From: Bacillota bacterium
GTDB taxonomy: Bacteria > Bacillota_B > Desulfitobacteriia > Desulfitobacteriales > Desulfitobacteriaceae
DNA length: 9,271 bases
Direction: 5' to 3'
Assembly: GCA_021779415.1 (NCBI GenBank)
Contig: JAJYAS010000043.1
Span: forward strand, 1 to 9,271
The translations under genes were made by a program, and so were the position numbers. Positions 1 through 4,525 of the stretch are shown piece by piece. The notes under the pieces were generated by a model. The model searched no databases, was not told the origin of the DNA, and was given only the letters and a program-made list of their open reading frames with translations. The number at the start of each line of letters is the position of its first letter. Positions within the stretch are counted from its first letter, which is position 1.

Positions 1-549
1 AAACATCCCAGCATTTGGATCTTCCTGAGCCGGTGCTTCCTTCTTGGGGATGTTCTTCACTTTGGCCAGAGGATTCAAAAAAGATCGATCTTCCATCTTG
101 ATGAGGAGATCCATTTTTTTGTTGATTGCTGTATCAAGTCGAAGGATCGCATCTGTAGAAATCATATCCAGTAGTTGCCTCTTAACTCTGTCGTTAAAGG
201 CTTCACTACCCAAAACATAATCCTCGACATCATCGCTATCCTGGCTTATGTGGTTAATCCTTTTCCTGCGTTCCAATAGTTCCATGTACTCTGAGTAAGT
301 TACGCAGTACCTTCCCAAAAAACCAACGTCCCCCGATGAAACGAAATCTACTTCTTTGTAAACTTTCATTATTTCTTTCCAGCGATTAAAAGCATTGACA
401 TTATTTTTAACATACGCTGGACACCTTAAAGTTTTTGTTCCTGTTTTTATCTCAGCCGCTTTTCGCTGTTCGATCACCTCTTTGGTTAAGTGGTGACTGC
501 GGCCTTTCGCAATTATTAGGTTAACTGGTTGTCCATTTCGACCGCCCAC
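1..549 (-). CDS. Phage terminase small subunit, P27 family (3' end beyond window)
   Basis: Small subunit of the DNA-packaging terminase, which recognises phage DNA and recruits the large-subunit nuclease/ATPase. I translated the open frame by eye: 183 codons without a stop up to the window edge, about the full length of the family. P27-type marks are the basic N-terminus (GGRNGQPVNLIIAKGRSHHL), a central helical part with ERRKRI, and the C-terminal stretch NPLAKVKNIPKKE followed by an acidic tail. The gene starts with GTG: AGGAG at 563..559 lies 9 nt before GTG 549..547. A GTG two codons further up (555) is nearly inside the Shine-Dalgarno, so 549 is preferred. It follows HNH-like and small-protein genes on the same strand, the usual packaging order, but an insertion sequence now sits between them. 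Confident on family; the true C-terminus is not visible. Confidence 0.88.
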   Translation of the reverse strand, partial: MGGRNGQPVNLIIAKGRSHHLTKEVIEQRKAAEIKTGTKTLRCPAYVKNNVNAFNRWKEIMKVYKEVDFVSSGDVGFLGRYCVTYSEYMELLERRKRINHISQDSDDVEDYVLGSEAFNDRVKRQLLDMISTDAILRLDTAINKKMDLLIKMEDRSFLNPLAKVKNIPKKEAPAQEDPNAGMF

Positions 550-580
550 GGCCACCCTCTCCTTTCCAAAAAGATAAATA

Positions 581-713
581 TTATTTCAAGGCGTCCAACT
601 GAACCATCAGCCACATAAACTTGCCCATGGCAGTTTCTGTTTTTTCTGCATCTTCATTTTCTAGGGCCTCAACTACTTCCTCAGAGACATCTCGCAACTT
701 CTTAAAAAATTTC
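581..713 (-). pseudogene. Small phage gene disrupted by the insertion sequence, 3' part
   Basis: C-terminal part of a small acidic, helical phage protein of unknown function. The frame reads FFKKLRDVSEEVVEALENED, continues through MGKFMWLMVQLDALK, and stops with TAA at 583..581, 31 nt before the terminase start. The 5' part lies beyond the insertion sequence at 2879..2943. Removing the element and one copy of the 8-bp duplication rejoins the parts, but a run of six A (704..709, T on the coding strand) puts the two halves one base out of frame; five would restore one frame of about 62 codons. So the gene is broken by the insertion and possibly also by a homopolymer indel. Confidence 0.72.
706..713. 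repeat. Left copy of the 8-bp target-site duplication
   Basis: AAAATTTC directly outside the left end of the element, identical to the copy at 2879..2886. It lies inside a small phage gene, and the two extra A at 704..705 extend its A run to six. Confidence 0.9.
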
Positions 714-733
714 GGCTTTTCGGAATATCGTGT
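714..733 (+). repeat. Left terminal inverted repeat of the insertion sequence
   Basis: GGCTTTTCGGAATATCGTGT reads inward from the left end and matches the right end at 16 of 20 positions (differences at positions 5, 12, 13 and 18). The core TCGGAATATCGTGT recurs as a direct repeat 55 bp further in. Confidence 0.88.
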
Positions 734-774
734 GTAATTTAACAAAGTAATCAAGTAGTTAAATGTATTAAATA

Positions 775-788
775 TCGGAGTATCGCGT
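775..788 (+). repeat. Subterminal copy of the inverted-repeat core
   Basis: TCGGAGTATCGCGT matches the left terminal core at 720..733 in 12 of 14 bases, in the same orientation, and resembles the right-end core TCGGACAATCGCGT. It touches the -35 box of the promoter at 788..816. A second transposase binding site is the simplest reading, and binding there could repress the element's own promoter; that role is inferred. Confidence 0.7.
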
Positions 789-816
789 TGAAAGTCTCTC
801 CTTTCTATGGTAAAAT
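788..816 (+). promoter_or_regulatory. Sigma-70-type promoter of the element (extended -10)
   Basis: TTGAAA (788..793), a 17-bp spacer, and TAAAAT (811..816) preceded by TGG, an extended -10. Expected transcription start is about 822-825, exactly where the acceptor-like strand GTAGTGG of the leader begins. It should drive the leader, the YopX-like gene and the transposase. Confidence 0.72.
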
Positions 817-824
817 AAACCTAA

Positions 825-1049
825 GTAGTGGTGGCTGAATAAGGTAGACGATTATATGAAGTAGTCAGCTTAATGACGATTAGGCTTATCGGTTGAAGTG
901 AGCTGTATCGACGGATACCAGCAATAAGCGAATACTGATACTTTAGTATAGACCTGTAGCTCAGCTAGGTAGAGCAGGGTAAAAGGCCCGTGTCGTAGGT
1001 TCAATTCCTACCAGGTCATGCAAGGTGCAAATCCTTGCCCACTACCCCA
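825..1049 (+). ncRNA. Structured tRNA-like leader RNA of the element (outer frame)
   Basis: A roughly 225-nt structured leader. The 5' end GTAGTGG (825..831) pairs perfectly with CCACTAC (1039..1045), which is followed by C and CCA (1046..1049), like a tRNA acceptor end. Just before it is a T-arm-like hairpin, GCAAGG / loop TGCAAAT / CCTTGC (1020..1038). After the 5' strand comes TGGCTGAATAAGGTAGACG, close to the D-arm sequence of leucine tRNAs, though its stem does not pair well. Then GATTA / TATGAAG / TAGTC (850..866) has the 5-bp stem and 7-nt loop of an anticodon arm. Further hairpins: CGAT/ATCG (877..891), GCTGTATC paired to GATACCAGC with a bulge (902..922), and ATACT/AGTAT (932..949). 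A second tRNA-like cloverleaf (951..1017) is nested between the halves. Whether this is a degenerate tRNA pair, a regulatory leader or a processed RNA cannot be told from sequence. Confidence 0.65.
951..1017 (+). tRNA. tRNA-like cloverleaf with shortened anticodon arm (probably not a normal tRNA)
   Basis: Acceptor GACCTG/CAGGTC (951..956 with 1012..1017, 6 bp), TA, D-arm GCTC/GAGC (959..962, 972..975) with loop AGCTAGGTA, and T-arm GTAGG/CCTAC (995..999, 1007..1011) with the classic loop TTCAATT. Between them the anticodon arm is only GGG/CCC (977..979, 987..989) around TAAAAGG. U33 is absent and the arm is about four bases shorter than in a standard tRNA. No CCA follows; the next bases are ATG. 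The D- and T-arms leave little doubt about tRNA descent. The reduced anticodon arm and 6-bp acceptor suggest a tRNA mimic or remnant rather than a decoding tRNA. Confidence 0.6.
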
Positions 1050-1060
1050 TAAAGGGGAGG
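1045..1060 (+). promoter_or_regulatory. Hairpin that can mask the Shine-Dalgarno of the YopX-like gene
   Basis: CCCC (1045..1048), loop ATAAA, GGGG (1054..1057). The GGGG is part of the Shine-Dalgarno GGGGAGG (1054..1060), 7 nt before ATG 1068. C1045 is also the last base of the acceptor-like strand and 1046..1048 belong to the CCCA end, so pairing with the Shine-Dalgarno competes with or extends the tRNA-like fold. Translational control is inferred. Confidence 0.55.
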
Positions 1061-1067
1061 TTTTCAA

Positions 1068-1532
1068 ATGAGAGAGATTAACCTTAGGGCATGGGACAGG
1101 AAGAATAAGTATATGTTTTATGCTGGCTCCTTAAGTGGTGTCGGTGATTTCTATATGGCTAGATATAGTGAAAAAGTTTGTGACGGCGAAGAGTTCTATA
1201 ATCGTTTTTCTAGTATTGACTATGAGTGGATGAGATTCACTGGCCTACGTGATAAGAACGATAGGCAGATATATGAGGGCGATATAGTAAGTTGGTCTAT
1301 ATTTCCTGATAGCGGTGAATCTAAGGTTATTGACATTGTTGATTTTGCTAGTGGTTGCTTCAGGGCGAAAAAAAGATGTGAAATTCTTGGTACTAAGGAG
1401 CCACACAGAAGACTTGAAGTAATCGGCAACATCTATGAGAATCCAGAACTATTAAGCTCAATAGGCAATAAGGGACTGACACCCGAAGAAACCCTTCAAC
1501 ACGCCAGAGACTTACAGAGCAGTTGGGATTAA
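1068..1532 (+). CDS. YopX-like phage protein carried as passenger in the insertion sequence
   Basis: A 154-aa protein of the YopX family, common in Bacillota and other phages and of unknown molecular function. Family marks: N-terminal LRAWDRKNKYMFY (residues 6-18), FTGLRDKNDRQIYEGDIV (57-74), which is the most conserved part, a beta-rich middle, and the C-terminal EVIGNIYENPELL (117-129). Start ATG 1068 has a good Shine-Dalgarno, GGGGAGG. Only three bases separate its stop (1530..1532) from the transposase ATG, so the two genes should be co-transcribed and probably translationally coupled. It lies inside the target-site duplications, so it moved with the element. YopX genes normally sit in phage early or accessory regions, so the element probably captured it from a phage. 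No link of YopX to transposition is known to me. Confidence 0.85.
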   Translation: MREINLRAWDRKNKYMFYAGSLSGVGDFYMARYSEKVCDGEEFYNRFSSIDYEWMRFTGLRDKNDRQIYEGDIVSWSIFPDSGESKVIDIVDFASGCFRAKKRCEILGTKEPHRRLEVIGNIYENPELLSSIGNKGLTPEETLQHARDLQSSWD

Positions 1533-1535
1533 CTC

Positions 1536-2876
1536 ATGAACATACTAAACATCGAAGAATTAAACGTACTTAAGGTCGAAGAGAAAGACAACAATAACTA
1601 TCGTATTACTGCGGAGATGGTTTCTCCGCCTTCTTATTGCCCTCACTGTGGCTGTATAGCTAACCTGTATGGTCACGGTGGCAAAGAGCAATTATCCATG
1701 GATATACCCGCCCACGGCAAGCGTGTAGGCGTTCATTTGAACCGTAAACGGTATCGCTGTAGAGAGTGCGAAAGGACTTTCTTCGAGCCATTAAAGTTCA
1801 TGGATGAGAGTCGAGCCATGACCACCAGATTAGTGGAATACGTTGAAAAACAGTCCCTAAAACGTACATTTACAAGTTTAAGCGAGGAAATAGGAGTTGA
1901 CGAGAAGACAATACGAAATGTCTTTAAAGACTACTCTAGACGGCTTGAGAAGAAGAATATCTTCTCTACTCCTGTATGGCTAGGCATTGACGAAGCCCAC
2001 CTTCTACACAATTATCGGTGTGTAATAGCCAATGTCAAAGAAAAGACAGTCGTTGAGATGTTGAAAAACCGTAACAAACCAACAGTAATTGACTACCTAA
2101 AGCAATTGCCCAATAAAGACAGGGTTGAAATAGTTTGTATGGATATGTGGCCTACTTACCGTGATTCGGCCAAGATTGCCCTTCCCCATGCCAAGAGAGT
2201 GATTGACAAGTTTCATGTTGTTAAAATGGCTAATAAGGCTTTAGATGTAATTCGCAAGGAGATACGCAAAACTCTTACGGATGAGCAACGTAAAACACTA
2301 ATGCATGACCGTTACACGCTACTTAGAAGACAATCTAAGCTCAAGCCTTTTCAACTCTTAAAGCTACAATCATGGACACTTAACATCCCCCAATTGGGCA
2401 TAGCCCATAAGCTCAAGGAGGACTTCTTTGACATCTTTGATACTAGTGAAGATAGATACGTAGCAATGGCACGTTATCAAGAGTGGAAGGGGCAAATTCC
2501 ATCCTCCATGAAGCCCCATTTCGAGGAATTAAACACCTCTATGAAGAACTGGGAACCAGAGATATTCAATTACTTTGACCTAGCCGATAAAAGGGCTACA
2601 AACGCTTATACAGAGACTTTAAACGGCTTAATTAAGGTAATGAATAGAAATGGTCGTGGCTACTCATTTGATGTCCTTAGAACCAAAGTCCTATTCTCGG
2701 AAGGAGTTCATAAGGTGAAAAGACTTAACTACAAACGTGTGAATGTTAACCAAGGTTTCTTACCACCTCTCTTTATTGATGAGCCAGAATGTAACCTTGG
2801 AGCGAACATTTCAACACTCATCCAAAAAATGTTAGAAGAAAACAATCAGAAAGTTTCTACGCGATTGTCCGAATAG
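1536..2876 (+). CDS. ISL3-family transposase
   Basis: A 446-aa DDE transposase of the usual ISL3 length, catalysing movement of the element. Domains in order: an N-terminal zinc finger with CPHCGC (35-40) and CRECERTFFEPL (75-86); a helix-turn-helix region around 110-135 (SLSEEIGVDEKTIRNVF); and a DDE catalytic domain with D152 in WLGIDEAH, D203 in VCMDMWPTY, a long helical insertion with HVVKMANKALD, and E360 in NAYTETLNGLIK. The typical C-terminal RGYSFDVLRTKVLF follows. There is no clear Shine-Dalgarno for ATG 1536; ribosomes leaving the YopX-like gene three bases upstream probably supply initiation. The reading frame is intact and the stop TAG lies within the right terminal repeat. All three catalytic acidic residues are present, so the element may still be active. 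Confidence 0.95.
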   Translation: MNILNIEELNVLKVEEKDNNNYRITAEMVSPPSYCPHCGCIANLYGHGGKEQLSMDIPAHGKRVGVHLNRKRYRCRECERTFFEPLKFMDESRAMTTRLVEYVEKQSLKRTFTSLSEEIGVDEKTIRNVFKDYSRRLEKKNIFSTPVWLGIDEAHLLHNYRCVIANVKEKTVVEMLKNRNKPTVIDYLKQLPNKDRVEIVCMDMWPTYRDSAKIALPHAKRVIDKFHVVKMANKALDVIRKEIRKTLTDEQRKTLMHDRYTLLRRQSKLKPFQLLKLQSWTLNIPQLGIAHKLKEDFFDIFDTSEDRYVAMARYQEWKGQIPSSMKPHFEELNTSMKNWEPEIFNYFDLADKRATNAYTETLNGLIKVMNRNGRGYSFDVLRTKVLFSEGVHKVKRLNYKRVNVNQGFLPPLFIDEPECNLGANISTLIQKMLEENNQKVSTRLSE

Positions 2877-2878
2877 CC
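2859..2878 (-). repeat. Right terminal inverted repeat of the insertion sequence
   Basis: Read on the minus strand it is GGCTATTCGGACAATCGCGT, the partner of the left end. The transposase stop codon TAG at 2874..2876 lies inside it, two bases from the tip. Confidence 0.88.
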
Positions 2879-2886
2879 AAAATTTC
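2879..2886. repeat. Right copy of the 8-bp target-site duplication
   Basis: AAAATTTC directly outside the right end of the element, identical to the copy at 706..713. Confidence 0.9.
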
Positions 2887-2943
2887 TAAGGGCTCCACGG
2901 CCACCACCTCCTCCCAAAACAACTCAAAAACGGATATTTTCAT
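2879..2943 (-). pseudogene. Small phage gene disrupted by the insertion sequence, 5' part
   Basis: N-terminal part of the gene whose 3' part lies at 581..713. From ATG 2943..2941 the frame reads MKISVFELFWEEVVAVEPLEIF and reaches the element border at 2879, in a chain of helical, acidic residues that fits the C-terminal part. GGAGG at 2960..2956 lies about 12 nt before this ATG, rather far. An alternative is a GTG start at 2904 or 2898 using GGGAGGAG at 2915..2908. The gene follows the HNH gene (stop at 2989) on the same strand. No function can be assigned from sequence. Confidence 0.65.
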
Positions 2944-2988
2944 AAAGATGATGGACCTCCGACTTGGAGAAAGAAGTTCTGTAGGGAT

Positions 2989-3375
2989 TTACATCCCCCC
3001 TCCCCCTTGTCGTATCCTTCGCTCCTCTCGCTGATGACACCCATTGCAGAGGCTAATGAGATTACTTAACACTAACCTAAGTGACCAGTTGACCTTTATT
3101 CCTATGATGTGATGGACCATGTCGGCAAGCGTTACCACGCCACCCCTCAGGCAATGCTGACATAATCCGTTGTCTCTACTCAATGCCTTTGCCCTGGTCT
3201 TTAGCCATATGGTTGAGGTGTAGAATAACTGTTCCCTTCGGTCGGTCCTGCTTTGCTTGTATGCCGAGTGCTCACTCGTTGTGCTTGAGTGGGATTCACA
3301 GTATCCTCTTGGATCCCTAGTTAGCTGAGAGCATCCGAAGTGCTTACATGGTCGCCTTGCACGTACTGCCATCAC
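2989..3375 (-). CDS. Phage HNH endonuclease
   Basis: A small HNH nuclease of the type found just upstream of terminase genes in cos-type siphophages, where it is known to work with the terminase in genome processing. N-terminal zinc site CKHFGC with a later CESH (C10, C15, C26, H29), a linker with FYTSTIWLKTRAKALSRDNGLCQHC (C72, C75), then the HNH core MVHHI (H88/H89), N105 in LSNLISLC, and CNGCH (C110, C113, H114). The start is either GTG 3375 or the following ATG 3372..3370; the GTG overlaps the stop TGA (3374..3372) of the gene upstream, so the two are coupled. Length of about 127 aa fits the family. The C-terminus is a glycine run. An insertion sequence now separates it from the terminase. 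Confidence 0.9.
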   Translation of the reverse strand: MMAVRARRPCKHFGCSQLTRDPRGYCESHSSTTSEHSAYKQSRTDRREQLFYTSTIWLKTRAKALSRDNGLCQHCLRGGVVTLADMVHHIIGIKVNWSLRLVLSNLISLCNGCHQREERRIRQGGGGM

Positions 3376-3584
3376 GTCCCCCGCCTCACTTGCCTAACGC
3401 TACCACCCTCGCGACGGTAACCATCATGACGCATTAAGTTTTCGATCTCCCTTGTACTATCATACAGCTCATCTAGCGTCTTTCGCTCTAAGCACGTCAC
3501 TCCTGTATAATTCTTGCAGTTACCGCAGTTCACTCCTGCGCCAACTACTTTAGGGGTAAAGCCAACACATTCAAAACCAGACAC
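3372..3584 (-). CDS. Small Cys-containing phage protein of unknown function
   Basis: About 70 aa. Visible marks are NCGNCKNYTGVTC near the middle, a possible zinc-binding cluster, then a charged helical stretch LDELYDSTREIENLMRHDGY and an Arg-rich end. The frame is open from GTG 3593, but that codon lies inside the Shine-Dalgarno GGAGGTG. GTG 3584..3582 sits 8 nt after GGAGG and is the better start (protein begins MSGFECVGF). Its stop overlaps the start of the HNH gene. It is the first gene after the terminator-rich leader (3610..3855) and so opens the packaging operon. I do not recognise the family. Confidence 0.65.
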   Translation of the reverse strand: MSGFECVGFTPKVVGAGVNCGNCKNYTGVTCLERKTLDELYDSTREIENLMRHDGYRREGGSVRQVRRGT

Positions 3585-3609
3585 TGCAATCACCTCCGAA
3601 TGAACATAG

Positions 3610-3637
3610 AAAAAGACACCTCCGCGTGGGAAGTGCC
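3610..3637 (-). terminator. Intrinsic terminator before the packaging genes
   Basis: On the minus strand GGCACTTCC (3637..3629), loop CACGC, GGAGGTGTC (3623..3615), a 9-bp stem with two G-U pairs, followed by TTTTT (3614..3610). It lies 26 nt before the first packaging gene, so it would stop transcripts entering that operon unless they are antiterminated. Confidence 0.75.
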
Positions 3638-3656
3638 TATTGTTTATGTATTGTTA

Positions 3657-3774
3657 GCAAGGTTTCGGTTTTGTCCGTTGTGTGTATAACAAACCACCGA
3701 AAAGTTATCGGGTCTCGCATCCCGAGGACCAACGCGACATTGCGATCTAACGTATTATGAGAACGCCACCTTGC
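3657..3774 (-). ncRNA. Candidate structured RNA domain between two terminators
   Basis: A gene-free stretch closed by GCAAGGT (3774..3768) paired to ACCTTGC (3663..3657), 7 bp. Stacked directly on it is a 6-bp stem between 3696..3701 and 3664..3669 (TTCGGT with ACCGAA), enclosing a further 5-bp pairing of 3689..3693 with 3670..3674. A third stem-loop at 3711..3730 has GGTC/GACC plus TCG/CGA with one bulged base and a 5-nt loop. Promoter and first terminator lie upstream (3855..3779) and a second terminator downstream (3637..3610). It does not match an RNA family I recognise. It could be a put-like antitermination element, part of a roughly 210-nt small RNA, or a DNA-level packaging signal. 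Confidence 0.5.
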
Positions 3775-3778
3775 ACAT

Positions 3779-3809
3779 AAAGAAAGCCCCGCGTAATTTA
3801 TCGCAGGGC
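3779..3809 (-). terminator. Promoter-proximal intrinsic terminator
   Basis: On the minus strand GCCCTGCG (3809..3802), loop ATAAATTA, CGCGGGGC (3793..3786): eight continuous pairs with one G-U, followed by TTTCTTT (3785..3779). It begins about 10 nt after the expected start site of the promoter at 3826..3855, so most transcripts would end after about 40 nt unless something prevents it. Confidence 0.72.
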
Positions 3810-3825
3810 GTGCCTCTTGAGAGGT

Positions 3826-3855
3826 ATTATACCATGCCTTGTCAAGCATAGTCAA
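3826..3855 (-). promoter_or_regulatory. Strong extended -10 promoter facing the packaging genes
   Basis: On the minus strand TTGACT (3855..3850), an 18-bp spacer, and consensus TATAAT (3831..3826) preceded by TGG, an extended -10. The expected start is near 3819. CCTCTTGAGAGG at 3813..3824, an inverted repeat spanning the start, could be an operator. A perfect TTGACA at 3845..3840 is only 8 bp from the -10 and cannot be its -35. Confidence 0.8.
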
Positions 3856-3893
3856 CTGTGTTAAGCTTAAGGATTTGTATAATCCGTATTCAG

Positions 3894-3910
3894 GTCACAT
3901 TATGTCACAT
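3894..3910. repeat. Two GTCACAT direct repeats, 10 bp apart, upstream of the promoter
   Basis: GTCACAT at 3894..3900 and again at 3904..3910, one helical turn apart and about 40-55 bp upstream of the -35 box on the minus strand. The second copy overlaps the stop codon of the gene at 3905..4294. Spacing and place fit an activator or repressor site; the factor is unknown. Confidence 0.45.
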
Positions 3911-4294
3911 GCCCAGAAACTTCATATACTCGGGAAGTTTTCTATTTGGTTTCTTGTGATTTTTACTTTTACTCCCTCCACCTGGCGCCGAAGGTCCGTC
4001 TAATGGTATCGGTTCCTTATGGTGCAGATTAGGTGGTCTGTACTTAGCTAAACGAGCAAATATTTCATCGCCACTCATCTGCATAAACGCTTCATGGCTT
4101 ATAGCCTTTATTTTCTCGACACTTTCGACTACCTCAGCGTGAATTTGCTTTTCGACGATCTCGGCAGCTATAATGACCGACTCTCTGTCATCATCAGGCT
4201 CATAAGTTCCATCATCGCAGGATTTTTTATTAGCACACAGATTGCAGTCCGTCCATCCGTTTGGGCATTCGCGTAGTTTTTTTTGGCATTTCAT
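3905..4294 (-). CDS. Cys-rich phage protein of unknown function
   Basis: A 129-aa protein I do not recognise. The first 30 residues hold five cysteines (C3, C10, C17, C20, C26) including CNLC, a likely metal-binding knuckle, followed by an acidic patch (DGTYEPDDDRES). A helical middle (IIAAEIVEKQIHAEVVESVE) comes next and then a basic, Pro/Gly-rich tail with KSKNHKKPNRKLPEYMKF. ATG follows directly on the TGA of the gene upstream (TGAATG), so it is probably translationally coupled. It is the last gene before the promoter/terminator region that precedes the packaging operon. That is where many phages keep a late regulator, but nothing in the sequence proves such a role. Overlapping plus-strand frames here are shadows. 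Confidence 0.72.
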   Translation of the reverse strand: MKCQKKLRECPNGWTDCNLCANKKSCDDGTYEPDDDRESVIIAAEIVEKQIHAEVVESVEKIKAISHEAFMQMSGDEIFARLAKYRPPNLHHKEPIPLDGPSAPGGGSKSKNHKKPNRKLPEYMKFLGM

Positions 4295-4515
4295 TCACTC
4301 CTCACCCTTCCACTCATGCAACTCATCCACTACCACAACACCTGGACTCAATCCATCCATCGCCCGCCGACTCTCCCTCGGCCTCCATCGACATCTTGGT
4401 CTGCGCATTAAGGGTAATGAGTGGAGTTTGCGGTAGTTGTTGTGGTTTTCTCGCCAGATGAGTTTACGATTAGCCAAAGACTTACTAAGAGGTTCGATTG
4501 GTACTTGAAGCGCAT
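4295..4515 (-). pseudogene. Small basic phage gene, probably with a -1 frameshift near 4504
   Basis: The best start is ATG 4515..4513: GAGGAG lies 6 nt upstream and the previous gene ends at 4526. That frame (MRFKYQSNLL...) reads a poor peptide and stops at 4410..4408. A neighbouring frame is open from the stop at 4526 down to TGA 4297..4295, reads convincingly as protein (VPIEPLSKSLANRKLIWRE, later MRRPRCRWRPRESRRAMDG and VVVVDELHEWKGEE), but has only a weak TTG start (4477) without a Shine-Dalgarno. A -1 shift at 4504, equal to one missing G in CAAGTACC, joins MRFK to VPIEPL and gives a 73-aa basic protein. An alternative is two tiny genes overlapping at TAATG (4410..4406). Function unknown. 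Confidence 0.55.
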
Positions 4516-4525
4516 CTTTATCTCC

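Larger units (their letters stand above)
714..2878 (+). mobile_element. ISL3-family insertion sequence with a YopX passenger gene and tRNA-like leader
   Basis: A 2165-bp element whose ends are fixed by three independent signs: an ISL3-type transposase, a perfect 8-bp direct duplication AAAATTTC on both sides (706..713 and 2879..2886; 8 bp is usual for ISL3), and terminal inverted repeats that both begin GGCT and match at 16 of the first 20 bases. Contents in order: left end with a second subterminal copy of the repeat core, a promoter, a structured tRNA-like leader, a YopX-like gene, and the transposase, whose stop codon lies inside the right terminal repeat. The element is oriented against the phage genes and interrupts a small gene between HNH and terminase. 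Most simple ISL3 elements carry only the transposase, so the passenger gene and leader are unusual. Confidence 0.92.

Noticed and set aside
768..795. Left end of the insertion sequence at the inner repeat copy
   Set aside because: No target duplication lies next to it, whereas the copy starting at 714 has a perfect 8-bp duplication and the GGCT tip.
951..1017. A normal decoding tRNA
   Set aside because: The anticodon stem has only 3 bp, position 33 is not T, the acceptor has 6 bp and no CCA follows. It is listed as tRNA-like only.
1020..1045. GGTGCAAATCC followed by CCCACTAC resembles the core of a cobalamin riboswitch
   Set aside because: The other conserved parts of that riboswitch are absent or in the wrong order, and the hairpin is explained by T-arm-like pairing.
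3637..3855. A 72-codon minus-strand open frame in the region before the packaging genes
   Set aside because: It would start with the TTG of the -35 box, has no Shine-Dalgarno, and runs over two terminator hairpins and the -10 box; a regulatory/non-coding reading explains the DNA better.
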